Shown: in pieces, positions 28,745 through 37,139 of the stretch
Position numbering within the stretch: the stretch's first letter is position 1
Layout: each line of letters starts with the position of its first letter
NCBI RefSeq assembly: GCF_000175935.2
Contig: NC_014841.1
Span: 1-64,000, forward strand
From: Pantoea sp. At-9b
Lineage (GTDB): Bacteria; Pseudomonadota; Gammaproteobacteria; Enterobacterales; Enterobacteriaceae
Reading direction: 5' to 3'
DNA: 64,000 nt
Program-made: the position numbers and the translations under genes
Notes under the pieces: model-generated
Databases searched by the model: none
Told to the model about the DNA's origin: nothing
Seen by the model: only the letters and a program-made list of their open reading frames with translations

Positions 28745-29611
28745 TCAAAACACGCGTGCGTAGCGCAGATTCAGGCGGAAATCTTCTGCTGCGCCATTTT
28801 CGACGCGCAGATCTCTGCCTAACTGGATCTGAAACTGATCGCGTGGGGTGACAAATTTAGTGGCCGTCAGTCGCACATTGGTGGTCTGACTCTGGTTGTC
28901 CTGTTCTACGCCATCGATTCGGCTCTCACCGCCCCAGGTCTGTCCAAAGCCGAGACCCAACGACAGCGTCGGGTCAGGCATATAGCGTCCCATGATCTGC
29001 GCTGCCCATGAATTGTCCTGCTTCAGGCGGGATGACGCCGTGCCGTAATCGTTGTTGTCGCCGTACCAGATGGCGTCCCCGACCATATCCAGCGCCCACT
29101 TCTCGCCGAAGAACTTCACCCAGGCGGCCTGTAAATCTACCTTCCAGCGGTTCTCGCCAAGATTCAGCGCGTTGTTATGGTCATAGTTGCCGGTCGGGAC
29201 ATACAGATAGGGGGCAAAACCGAAGATATCGCCGCCGCTGTTAAGCCGGACCTTGAGCGGTACGGTCAGGATCAGGTCCCCCGTGCCATTGGCTGAACCC
29301 AGTGCAGCGGCATCGCCGCTACCAAACACCCGGCCAAACGGCAGCAAAAACTGAGGATCGAGCGTTGCCGTCTCGCTGATCTGCACGGTATGCAATAGCC
29401 TCAGCATGCCGATATCGGAGGTCACATTGTAATCAGAACTGACTTTGTCACCGTGCGAGCGGGCCGAACCGGTGGTTGCGTGCTGGTAATACAGCAGACC
29501 CACCGTCGTACCGTCAGGGAACTGGCTGTAATCGCCAGGCGCAACTTCAACAGCAAACGCCGATGTCGCAGACAGCAGCATACCCAGCAGGCAAAAGCGT
29601 AATCCCGGCAT
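28745..29611 (-). CDS. outer-membrane transporter-like protein (phenol MetA-pathway family)
   Basis: A 288-aa exported protein: signal peptide MPGLRFCLLGMLLSATSAFA, then a beta-rich barrel-like chain (GDYSQFPDGTTVGLLYYQHATTG; DPQFLLPFGRVFGSG; FAPYLYVPTGNYDHN; QFQIQLGRDLRVENGAAEDFRLNLRYARVF), ending in Phe as outer-membrane proteins do. This matches the SphA/MetA-pathway family of putative outer-membrane channels that accompany degradation operons for hydrophobic compounds. It likely admits aldoximes or nitriles. GAGGA is spaced for ATG 29611. It lies between the aldoxime dehydratase and amidase genes. Confidence 0.8.
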   Translation of the reverse strand: MPGLRFCLLGMLLSATSAFAVEVAPGDYSQFPDGTTVGLLYYQHATTGSARSHGDKVSSDYNVTSDIGMLRLLHTVQISETATLDPQFLLPFGRVFGSGDAAALGSANGTGDLILTVPLKVRLNSGGDIFGFAPYLYVPTGNYDHNNALNLGENRWKVDLQAAWVKFFGEKWALDMVGDAIWYGDNNDYGTASSRLKQDNSWAAQIMGRYMPDPTLSLGLGFGQTWGGESRIDGVEQDNQSQTTNVRLTATKFVTPRDQFQIQLGRDLRVENGAAEDFRLNLRYARVF

Positions 29612-29654
29612 AATCATTCCTCGGAAAAAGGGCGTTTCAGATGGTTATCAGTGG

Positions 29655-30701
29655 TCAGCGCACGGCATCTCGCAGCATCCCGGTCTGGGGATGGCAGTTG
29701 ATGTATTCGAACGTCTGAAAGCGTGCATCGGAGACCGACACTTCGTGATAGAGCCGGAGTTTTTGCAGTCCGGCCACCACCCGAAAGAAGGTGGTAAAGA
29801 TGCGTAGATGGGTAGGATGCGATTCCGCCCAGCGCTCAAGCCGATCCAGCGAGCGCCAGAAACCAATATCGTAGGCGATATCCAATACGTTGCCGTCGAT
29901 ATCCACGTTGCGCACAAAACGGTTGCTGTAACAACCGAGCGTCTGCCCTTCATCGCGCAGGAAATCCATGCCGGCTTGCAGCGGCGGCAGCATTTCCGTG
30001 AAATACAGCGCACGTTCCTGTTCATCCGCGTCCATCCAGTCCTGGCCGGAACGGATAAGGGTGATGTTGTCATGGCCCTGCACCACCACCCGGCCTCCGG
30101 CGGCAGGATCGCCAGAAATAATGCGCAGCTCACCATCAGGTTGTAGCCAGTCCGTTTGCGACGCCGGAATACGGTCGCGAACGGAACCCCAGTAGCCATG
30201 CTCCTGGATTTCCCCACTGAGGTTATCCATCACTGCACCAACGCCAGGTAACGCCTCTTTAAAGGCGTAAAGTGTTTCGAATTGCTCAGCACGCGGAGCA
30301 ATGATTTCCCGGAAATACCCCAATCCATCGCGCAAACGGTCATCGGATGACCACCAGCCGGTAATGGCTGGCTGATGCAGCCAACGGCAATACGCAGCAG
30401 GATCGCGCCAGTAGCCGACAACGATGAAGTTGCCGAACCCCTGATTATCGGTGTGGAAGGTCACGTCATGATTGCCTGGGCCGTTGTCCAGACTGAAGCT
30501 GCGAACAATGTGCTGCATGGCCGTGATCGCGGCTGCACGTTGTTCTTCGCGAAACTGCACGCCCAGATAAGCCATAACCACCTGAGTCAGGCTGGCGTCG
30601 GCCCGTCCGGCGAACATCGGGAAAGGCGGTTGATAATCGTCGTGCACCCGACGGGACAGCGTGCGGGGACATTTGAGATGCGTATCGATGGCAGATTCCA
30701 T
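29655..30701 (-). CDS. oxd: aldoxime dehydratase (heme enzyme)
   Basis: A 348-aa enzyme of the phenylacetaldoxime dehydratase family: MESAIDTHLKCPRTLSRRVHDDYQPPFPMF, FSLDNGPGNHDVTFHTDNQGFGNFIVVGYWRDPAAYCRWL, and YGYWGSVRDRIP-like text near residue 170. Family enzymes dehydrate aldoximes to nitriles on a heme. The likely heme and catalytic histidines are in LRLYHEVSV and EYINCHPQTG. The frame is open 56 codons further upstream, but GGGAG spaced before ATG 30701 and the family length of about 350 aa fix the start. It is the first gene of the nine-gene operon and diverges from the AraC gene. Confidence 0.92.
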   Translation of the reverse strand: MESAIDTHLKCPRTLSRRVHDDYQPPFPMFAGRADASLTQVVMAYLGVQFREEQRAAAITAMQHIVRSFSLDNGPGNHDVTFHTDNQGFGNFIVVGYWRDPAAYCRWLHQPAITGWWSSDDRLRDGLGYFREIIAPRAEQFETLYAFKEALPGVGAVMDNLSGEIQEHGYWGSVRDRIPASQTDWLQPDGELRIISGDPAAGGRVVVQGHDNITLIRSGQDWMDADEQERALYFTEMLPPLQAGMDFLRDEGQTLGCYSNRFVRNVDIDGNVLDIAYDIGFWRSLDRLERWAESHPTHLRIFTTFFRVVAGLQKLRLYHEVSVSDARFQTFEYINCHPQTGMLRDAVR

Positions 30702-30763
30702 AATGACTCCCTGGTGTTGTGAAGAAAAATCACCCCCGATATTAAGGAGAAATTCACAACTCA

Positions 30764-30802
30764 CCTGGCTGTGGCGGACAACTGCCTGGCTGGGCCGGAC
30801 AA
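30764..30802 (-). promoter_or_regulatory. tandem 21-bp repeat upstream of oxd (putative AraC operator)
   Basis: CCTGGCTGTGGCGGACAA (30764-30781) and CCTGGCTGGGCCGGACAA (30785-30802) agree at 16 of 18 positions and are 21 bp apart, two helical turns, the classic layout of AraC/XylS activator half-sites. The nearer unit is 62 bases from the oxd start. Confidence 0.7.
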
Positions 30803-30984
30803 GGGGAAAAAACGGCGGAAGGGAGAACTGAAATGGTGCAGGATTGCCCTGAACTGGCGCACTTTCCACTTTTCACTGGCAGTAACTCACTGATCTCACA
30901 GCACGCCGCTGACAATGGCGCAATTATTGCTTTCAGTCAGAAATGATGAGATCCGACAATTAATTGCCACGTTGAGGTGAGAGA

Positions 30985-31968
30985 GTGAACAGCACATTGG
31001 CTCCTGGTAATGTCCGCTATTCCACCGCACAAGTCGCGGAACCCCAGCGCTTTGAGTACTGGAATGATGTGATTCTGCGCCATTGCATCCCTTCGGATGG
31101 CAAACCACTGTCAGGGACTTTTGACGGCGAACTGGGGGTACGCGAGGTCGGGCTGGTCGATATTTGCACCCTCAGTGCCAGTACCCACTACTGGGAACGC
31201 AAAGCAAAACACCTGCGCACCGGGCCAGAGGATGATTTATGGCTGGGTTGCTTTCAGGGCGGCTATGGTCAACTGGAACAGGGGGGAAGAAAAGCGAACC
31301 TCACCTCAACCAATTTGGTGCTGTACGATGCCGCGCAAACTTTCCGTTTTAGTATTGGTGGGTATAACAATCACTTGATTCGTATCCCCAGGCATTTGCT
31401 GTGCGGCAAACTGCCAGGTGCGGAATCGATGACCGCCACCGTGCTGGATGAATCACGTCCCGGCATCATTCCGTTGCGCGAGATGATCTATCAGGCGGTG
31501 CAATCCCCAGAGCTGTTTAGCCATCCTCAACTGGCCGGGCGTTTCTCACAAACGCTGCTCGATCTGCTGGTGTTGAGCCTGGAATTACAAACACCCGAGA
31601 AAGAACACGTTGAGCGTGATTTGTACGCCAGGATCAGAAATTACATCCGCAGACATCTCACCGATCCAGCACTGAATCTGGAGAGCATCGCCCTCGCCCA
31701 CCATGTGTCGGTGCGCACCGTGACACGCGCGTTTGCCCGACATCAGAAAACACCGGTGGCGATTATCTGGCAGGAACGTCTGGAAGCCAGTCGTGAGGCG
31801 CTGGTGCAGGGGCGGGTTGCCAGTGTCTCGCAGGCAGCGATGGACTACGGCTTTTCTGACTTCTCCCATTTCAGCCATGCGTTTCGCAAAGCGTTTGGCG
31901 TTACCCCACATTCCGTGATGAAGCAACACCGTCAGGGTAGCCAGCGGTCAAACCCATGCGATGAGTAA
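30985..31968 (+). CDS. AraC-family activator of the aldoxime-nitrile operon
   Basis: A 327-aa regulator. The N-terminal domain (residues 1-190; RFEYWNDVILRHCIP, RTGPEDDLWLGCFQGGYGQLEQGGR) resembles the AraC_binding_2 ligand domain of NitR/OxdR/FeaR-type regulators. The C-terminal double helix-turn-helix is in residues 215-315 (NLESIALAHHVSVRTVTRAFARHQKTPVAIIWQERLEASREAL; VSQAAMDYGFSDFSHFSHAFRKAFGVTP). GTG start at 30985 with GAGG seven bases before it. It is divergent from oxd and probably activates it when an aldoxime or nitrile is present; the two tandem repeat operators fit this. Confidence 0.9.
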   Translation: MNSTLAPGNVRYSTAQVAEPQRFEYWNDVILRHCIPSDGKPLSGTFDGELGVREVGLVDICTLSASTHYWERKAKHLRTGPEDDLWLGCFQGGYGQLEQGGRKANLTSTNLVLYDAAQTFRFSIGGYNNHLIRIPRHLLCGKLPGAESMTATVLDESRPGIIPLREMIYQAVQSPELFSHPQLAGRFSQTLLDLLVLSLELQTPEKEHVERDLYARIRNYIRRHLTDPALNLESIALAHHVSVRTVTRAFARHQKTPVAIIWQERLEASREALVQGRVASVSQAAMDYGFSDFSHFSHAFRKAFGVTPHSVMKQHRQGSQRSNPCDE

Positions 31969-32034
31969 TGAATTGTTTTCCTGAGCATCATTGTCAGATA
32001 TAACACTTCCCTCAACAGGTACGAAGGGAAGGTC

Positions 32035-32523
32035 ATGGACAGAAACACGGTCGTTACGTTATTGCAGTATAAAAAATGGGCTGATGCCGCGACCCTTGCG
32101 GCAATCAACGCGCTTGACGCCTCGGCTGACAGCCAAAAACGCCATCTGATGCTAAGGTTGATGAACCACATCTACGTGGTCGATATGATCTTCCGGGCCA
32201 ATATCAGCGGTCAGTCACACGGCTATACCGCACTGAATACGCCTGAAACCCCCTCCTGCGATGAGCTGGCAGCACGGATGAATGCGGGCACTGACTGGTA
32301 TATTGAACATATCGGTGCCATGAACGAGGCGGATTTTGCCGAGACCATTAGGTTCCGGTTTGTGGACGGTGGTGACGGAGAAATGAAAGCCATCGATATG
32401 ATCAACCATGTCCTTTTCCACGGAACCTATCATCGTGGTGCGGTGGGTTGGCTGATATCAGAGTGCGGCGGTGTCCCGCCAAAAGATGTGATGACGGTAT
32501 TTCTGCGGGACCATAATCACTGA
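32035..32523 (+). CDS. DinB-family metal-binding protein
   Basis: A 162-aa four-helix DinB/YfiT-like protein: MDRNTVVTLLQYKKWADAATLAAI, then the metal-ligand histidines in LMNHIYVVDMIF and HVLFHGTYHRGAV, which form the usual three-His site. Members are thiol-dependent S-transferases or hydrolases, often of unknown substrate. GGAAGG precedes the ATG. Part of this gene is repeated in decayed form at 34830-34945. Confidence 0.87.
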   Translation: MDRNTVVTLLQYKKWADAATLAAINALDASADSQKRHLMLRLMNHIYVVDMIFRANISGQSHGYTALNTPETPSCDELAARMNAGTDWYIEHIGAMNEADFAETIRFRFVDGGDGEMKAIDMINHVLFHGTYHRGAVGWLISECGGVPPKDVMTVFLRDHNH

Positions 32524-32597
32524 TCGCTGAAGGGAGAGTCATGATAATGCAGAGTCTTGAAATCGTTTCACGGCTGCTCCCTGATGTGCGTTCCGGG
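32524..32597 (+). pseudogene. truncated ASCH-protein gene start
   Basis: Directly after dinB, this stretch repeats the leader and first 17 codons (ATG at 32547, MQSLEIVSRLLPDVRSG) of the intact ASCH gene at 34960. Similarity ends abruptly at about 32597, where unrelated sequence leads to the AlbA_2 gene's end. It marks a recombination or insertion boundary. Confidence 0.75.
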
Positions 32598-32659
32598 TAT
32601 TCAGATCGATTTTGTGGAGGATGACTCGGCTTAATCCGTTTCATCACCTGCAACTTTCT

Positions 32660-34699
32660 TCAAACCGCACTATATCCCTGCTTTGGATCATTTTTAAACT
32701 GTGGAAATGCCAATTTTAGTTCTCCCTGCTCAACCAGTTGCTTTAAATACTGCTGGCGCAACGCGTTAGGATTACGATTAAGTATTTCACCAAGGGCAGA
32801 AACAGAAATAAAATGCCCTGCGCATACTTTCAGGATTACATCCTTCATTAATTCTTTATCGCCAAGCCGCAACTTCTCGCGCGGTATAGCGGCTTGAGCA
32901 AACAGAGTATCCCGAAAAGCCTCAGTTAAATGTTCCACGGAGTCGATATATGGCAAGCCGATAAATCGACTTATGATACGCCCGTGATCATCTCGACTTA
33001 TAGACTGATTTATATTTGTTTTTTTATTCAGACCTGTCGTTCTGCCACCTGATTGTGCTGCGTTATGTGTTGGGCCAGTTTCACTATGTGTGAACCTCCG
33101 CCCGCTATATGTGGAGTCCTCATCGTTAGGTGTGGAGTTACTTGACACATTAATAGACCCCAGTGAGAAGACCTCATCCGGTGTCACAACGGAAACGCCC
33201 GGTAGAGTGTAATGTTTGCTTTTCTGCTCTCCACCTGCGGTAAGGAAGCCTTTACTTTCCAGTCGGGGAAGCGTCAATGTTACTTCACGAGGATGTTTGA
33301 TTGTGAGCTGGCAAGCACGCTCATGGTTAACCCAACCTTCAATAGCCGCTGTGGCTATAATAACTTGTTCAAAGTCATCGAGTTGGTCGAAATTCTCACC
33401 AAACTTCAGATGTAATTCATCCAGGATATGTTGTGGGATTAGGCTCGCTGTCGAAAGTTCGAGAAGAGTCTGTGCCGGTACCGTTTTTTCCCATAACTTG
33501 GGAATACGCCAGTTAGCCGATTTCCAGCCACTGAAAATCTTAGGCATCCCTGAGCCAGCCTTTTCTCCTAAGCCAATGAGCAAAAACATCTGATGCAATA
33601 AACGATTACGGCAATCACTCGTACCACCGGCTATCACATCTTCCAAAGGAAGACGCATCAGCCCAGGATTACGGAAACCAAACATATCGGGCCGTTTAAC
33701 GACGAGAATAGATACCCGATCTGAAAAATCGGCGTGTACCAGCGTATTAACTAATGCCTCTCTCAAAGCAATGTGTACTGGCGTATCCGTTTTGCGCTGA
33801 CCACCTTCCAGACTAAAAGGTACTTTCAGATCAGAAACCAGTTTTTGATATACTTTTCTATAAAAATCAAAGATATTTCCGGACCATGTACCATCAGGGG
33901 TTACTCTGTCAACCCAACGTAACTCAGTTTTAGCTTCGGGTCGTTCCTGATAATCCACCATATAGTTAGGTGATGCGGCAATAATCGCTTCCCACTTACC
34001 AAACATCAAAATCCCCGCAAGGGTAATCCCCTCCCTACCGGTTTCTCGATCTTTACGCCATCCACCTACCATTTTCAGTAGTTCAAAAGGTTCGCAGGCA
34101 AGGTAAGGGTGCTGCGGATTATTGGCTGAGAGTAGGTTGCGATAGACTTTCAGGCTATCGAGTTCGATATCTTCTTCAAAGAGATAGTGCTCTGAAAGAA
34201 CTTCATTATCACGACTATCGTGAATCTGCTCAGCAAGCATTCGTTTGACGGTCATGTCATCACAAATCCGGTCTCCCTCATGCAAACGCTGATAAGTATG
34301 ACCAAACGGGGATTTTTTAAGATGAACTGGTTTTTGCTTACGCATGGCTGGCGGAATATGAATTGCCAACACATCCTTTCCTTGCAAACAAATAAGCTGA
34401 ACATCTTTTTCTGACTGAATAACATTCACACTGATACGGTCTCGATCGTTCAGTTGATTGAATAAATCTGTTTTTATCTTGTTGGGATCAACTACACCAA
34501 CCGGAGTGAAGTTTCCGGACTCCTCTTTCACTCCCAGTATGACCCAGCCGCCTCTCCCATTTGCCATTGCAGAATATGTCGGCCAGAAATCCTTCGGAAG
34601 CTCCCCTTTACCATCCTTACCACCAGCCAGTTTGAACTCAACCTGTTCTGACTCAACAAGAGTTTGTAGATCAATAATATCCTGAATTAGCAATGGCAT
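32660..34699 (-). CDS. AlbA_2/Schlafen-type DNA-binding HATPase protein
   Basis: A 679-aa protein. Residues 10-130 form an AlbA_2 (Schlafen-like) domain: LVESEQVEFKLAGGKDGKGELPKDFWPTYSAMANGRGGWVILGVKEESG. Around residues 330-430 is a HATPase_c_4-type ATP-binding region (HIALREALVNTLVHADFS; FGFRNPGLMRLPLEDVIAGG; GLGEKAGSGMPKI). The C-terminal part has winged-helix-like segments (ALGEILNRNPNALRQQYLKQLVEQGELKL). Such proteins are usually called putative transcriptional regulators and often sit in mobile or defence-type DNA. The frame begins at 34783, but GAGG before ATG 34699 sets the start. Base composition is lower in GC than its neighbours, and it is flanked by duplicated dinB/ASCH segments, so it was probably acquired. 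Confidence 0.85.
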   Translation of the reverse strand: MPLLIQDIIDLQTLVESEQVEFKLAGGKDGKGELPKDFWPTYSAMANGRGGWVILGVKEESGNFTPVGVVDPNKIKTDLFNQLNDRDRISVNVIQSEKDVQLICLQGKDVLAIHIPPAMRKQKPVHLKKSPFGHTYQRLHEGDRICDDMTVKRMLAEQIHDSRDNEVLSEHYLFEEDIELDSLKVYRNLLSANNPQHPYLACEPFELLKMVGGWRKDRETGREGITLAGILMFGKWEAIIAASPNYMVDYQERPEAKTELRWVDRVTPDGTWSGNIFDFYRKVYQKLVSDLKVPFSLEGGQRKTDTPVHIALREALVNTLVHADFSDRVSILVVKRPDMFGFRNPGLMRLPLEDVIAGGTSDCRNRLLHQMFLLIGLGEKAGSGMPKIFSGWKSANWRIPKLWEKTVPAQTLLELSTASLIPQHILDELHLKFGENFDQLDDFEQVIIATAAIEGWVNHERACQLTIKHPREVTLTLPRLESKGFLTAGGEQKSKHYTLPGVSVVTPDEVFSLGSINVSSNSTPNDEDSTYSGRRFTHSETGPTHNAAQSGGRTTGLNKKTNINQSISRDDHGRIISRFIGLPYIDSVEHLTEAFRDTLFAQAAIPREKLRLGDKELMKDVILKVCAGHFISVSALGEILNRNPNALRQQYLKQLVEQGELKLAFPQFKNDPKQGYSAV

Positions 34700-34829
34700 A
34701 CCGTATCCTCTGGCCGGAAAACATCCTGCTTCATCATACTTTATTCGTTCGTATCTCGATACATCATCTGCAATACGGGACAATAAACACTGAGCAGGAA
34801 AAGTGCTTAATAAGTCTGATGACGAACGT

Positions 34830-34945
34830 AAACACCATTTGATGCTAAGTTTGATGAATCACATTACATGGTCGACATGATATTCCGGGCTAACACAAAC
34901 GTGGTAACTGGCTGATAGATTGTCCAGAACCACTGCTCGCTGAAG
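34830..34945 (+). pseudogene. dinB remnant
   Basis: The stretch from 34830 repeats the middle of the intact dinB gene (AACACCATTTGATGCTAAG..ATATTCCGGGCTAAC), with a one-base deletion and then a large internal deletion that joins it to the dinB 3' end (CTGGCTGATAG..GAACCACTG). It runs into the ASCH gene just as the intact dinB runs into the truncated ASCH start at 32524. Confidence 0.75.
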
Positions 34946-34959
34946 GGAGCACTATAATA

Positions 34960-35277
34960 ATGCAGAGTCTTGAAATTGTTGCACGGCTGCTCCCTGAGGT
35001 GCGCTCCGGGAAGAAACTTCATACCATTCGCTGGCAGGAACGTAAAATCTCGCCCGGCCCGATGTTGTATGTTAATGCGGAGGATGCCGCAGATATGCTT
35101 ATTGTCTGGGTGACAAATGTGGAGACCATGCCGCTTTCTGCCGTGGCACACCATCTTGGCAAATCAAAAGAGTGGCCAGACGATGTGTTGTTGGCCGGTA
35201 TGCGTGAGCATTATCCGGGGATTGATATGGACTCTATGGTGGAGATAATCCACCACCTTCCACCAGCATCAGATTGA
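34960..35277 (+). CDS. ASCH-domain protein
   Basis: A 105-aa protein with an ASCH/PUA-like core: LLPEVRSGKKLHTIRWQERKISPGPMLYV (the G-K-K-x-x-T-I-R-W signature), then DMLIVWVTNVETMPLSAVAHHLG. ASCH domains bind RNA or act as small amidohydrolases (YqfB type). The GKKLHTIR motif is typical. The 5' end is duplicated at 32547. It is followed by a terminator hairpin. Confidence 0.82.
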   Translation: MQSLEIVARLLPEVRSGKKLHTIRWQERKISPGPMLYVNAEDAADMLIVWVTNVETMPLSAVAHHLGKSKEWPDDVLLAGMREHYPGIDMDSMVEIIHHLPPASD

Positions 35278-35344
35278 ACCATTCACCCTCTCCTTCCGCT
35301 ATCATCGGAATTAATTTTATAAATATGAAGGTAATGAACAAACG

Positions 35345-35372
35345 CTTCCCGGTGAATACCGAGAAGTTTTTT
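35345..35372. terminator. terminator of ASCH gene
   Basis: CTTCCCGGT/ACCGAGAAG stem (one mismatch) with a GAAT loop followed by six T on the plus strand. It lies between the ASCH gene and the convergent small membrane protein gene. Confidence 0.75.
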
Positions 35373-35375
35373 AAG

Positions 35376-35591
35376 CTATTTACCGTTAAACCAGTCGTAA
35401 AATCGAAATAAACCGGAATAAAACGCGTAAGCACCAATGAGCATGAAAATCCAGGATATTACCCCCAGCAGACCATGTGTATTCATTGGGCTACATGGCC
35501 CGACTGCATTCGAAAGAGGAGATACCGTAGGCATCCACAATAAAAAAATCATAAAACGACGATTACGTGTACCCGATCCGAATCCCTTCAT
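35376..35591 (-). CDS. small membrane protein, unknown
   Basis: A 71-aa protein beginning MKGFGSGTRNRRFMIFLLWMPTVSPLSN with two hydrophobic stretches, one near the start and one at LLGVISWIFMLIGAYAFYSGL, and ending FYDWFNGK. AAAGGA is spaced seven bases before ATG 35591; the longer frame from 35741 has no such signal. I do not recognise a family. Confidence 0.5.
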   Translation of the reverse strand: MKGFGSGTRNRRFMIFLLWMPTVSPLSNAVGPCSPMNTHGLLGVISWIFMLIGAYAFYSGLFRFYDWFNGK

Positions 35592-35741
35592 AAAACCGTC
35601 CTTTCGCCAGCGATACTGGTAGTGATGCAACACATTGATTTTAAATAAACCCAACCCAAACTGAATACCATTTCCATTTAATCTCCTTGTTGATATCTGT
35701 TTCAGGAAATTAAACGACACCCCATAAAATAAGAAATTCAA

Positions 35742-36238
35742 ACATTATAACAAGAGATAAACACTGAAAACCTTGATGATAACAGATCTATTTAAAATAT
35801 CGTTATCAAAAAACATGTCATAAAAGCACCCTCACAAGCCATATAACACATACACATCCACCTCATTTTAAAAGAAAATGTATATCATTCAAATTAATAG
35901 ACCAACTAATTCAAGATAGTAAAAACAATGTTGAGGATTATTCGTTTTACTATTTTCTAATATTTGTGATCAATCTCGAAAATAGCCCGTTCGCTTCCAT
36001 GATGGTAGTGAGCCACCTCATCACACTGGACGATTAATCAGCTCAACAACCTCAAATTCCTGGAAGACGAAAGCATCATCATGATTGAGTCCGTTCTTTC
36101 CGGATGATTAACCTTTGCATCTCTGTTATCCCTATATATTTCAAAGTTGTCCACAATCACGGTGCATATCTGACGCCAAACCCTGTGGATAAAATTGACC
36201 GGCACGCTTGTGACGACGCTCGCGGGTGTGACGGTTAT
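35742..36238. other. AT-rich intergenic region with a possible gene remnant
   Basis: About 500 bases, very AT-rich up to 35960. At roughly 36042-36108 one plus frame reads QLNNLKFLEDESIIMIESVLSG and then stops. This resembles the N-terminal helix of the sulfate adenylyltransferase subunit CysD (LTHLRQLEAESIHIIREV) and may be a gene fragment. No intact gene is present. Confidence 0.35.
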
Positions 36239-36589
36239 TTACTGACCACCCTCGCGCAGTAGCCCAGCCAGCCGCTGCCGACTGTCGGTCAGCACATCAA
36301 GTTGCTGATCAATTTGCGCCATATGCTGTCTGATTTTTGCCTGCAAAACATCACACAGCGGCGTGGCGGGGGCGATCTGCGGGACACAAGAGATAACATC
36401 GCGAATCACGCTGAGGGGAAGCCCTGCCCTGTTAAGCAACACCATACTTTTGACCCTGTTAGCCTCCTCCGCAGAATAATTTCGATAACCCGAGGGTTCC
36501 CGCGCCGGGTGGATTAAGCCTTCCTGTTCGTAGTAACGCAACATGCGGGCGCTGACGCCGGTCACGCGCGAAAATTCACCGATCTTCAT
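36239..36589 (-). CDS. MerR-family transcriptional regulator
   Basis: A 116-aa MerR-type regulator. N-terminal winged helix MKIGEFSRVTGVSARMLRYYEQEGLIHPAREPSGYRNYS, then the dimerisation coiled coil (LCDVLQAKIRQHMAQIDQQLDVLTDSRQRL). No cysteine cluster for metal is seen. AAGGG precedes ATG 36589. It is divergent from the EthD gene, and its likely operator overlaps that gene's promoter. Confidence 0.88.
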   Translation of the reverse strand: MKIGEFSRVTGVSARMLRYYEQEGLIHPAREPSGYRNYSAEEANRVKSMVLLNRAGLPLSVIRDVISCVPQIAPATPLCDVLQAKIRQHMAQIDQQLDVLTDSRQRLAGLLREGGQ

Positions 36590-36597
36590 TTTGGCCC

Positions 36598-36629
36598 TTG
36601 ACCCTGACAGTGATGTCATCGTTTAGCAT
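36598..36629 (+). promoter_or_regulatory. MerR-type promoter of EthD gene
   Basis: TTGACC (-35, 36598-36603) and TAGCAT (-10, 36624-36629) are separated by 20 bp, the long spacer typical of MerR-activated promoters. The dyad TGACA-GTGA-TGTCA (36605-36618) fills the spacer. Confidence 0.5.
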
Positions 36630-36663
36630 TGGCTGCATTCAATCACAATCGATGGAGTCTGAC

Positions 36664-37035
36664 ATGTTAAAACTGATAATGAGTGTGAAACGATTGCCCA
36701 CTCTCTCGCGTGAAGCGTTTGATGACCACTGGCAGAATCACCATGCCCCGCTGGTTCGTAAGCATGCGGAGGTCCTTGGTATTCGCCGCTATATTCAGAC
36801 CGCACCACTGCCCAATCCCGAGGCGCAGCAGGCACTGCAACAGGGGCGAGCTTCAGATCCGGTAGATTTCGACGGATGTGCCGAACTCTGGTGGGATGAT
36901 CTTGCTGCTCATCTCGCTGCCCGCACAACCGAACAGGGACTGGCCGCGCTTAAGGAACTGATTGAAGATGAGCGACGTTTTGTTGACCTGTCACGTTCTC
37001 AGCTGTGGTACGGAGAGGAACGTGAGATTCTATAA
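36664..37035 (+). CDS. EthD-domain protein
   Basis: A 123-aa protein: MLKLIMSVKRLPTLSREAFDDHWQNHHAPLVRKHAEVLGIRRYIQ is the EthD/dimeric alpha-beta barrel signature, with the HWxxxHAPL motif. EthD-type proteins assist or catalyse steps in ether and aromatic breakdown; here the substrate is unknown. GGAG lies before ATG 36664. The divergent MerR gene probably controls it. Confidence 0.82.
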   Translation: MLKLIMSVKRLPTLSREAFDDHWQNHHAPLVRKHAEVLGIRRYIQTAPLPNPEAQQALQQGRASDPVDFDGCAELWWDDLAAHLAARTTEQGLAALKELIEDERRFVDLSRSQLWYGEEREIL

Positions 37036-37139
37036 CGCCGGTGTTAAGTAACGACAATATTGTTCTTAATTAATGCTGATTTAAAAATAAGACACTCTTC
37101 GCCAGTAACTGAATAGCCTAAGATAAAAATAGCATTAGG

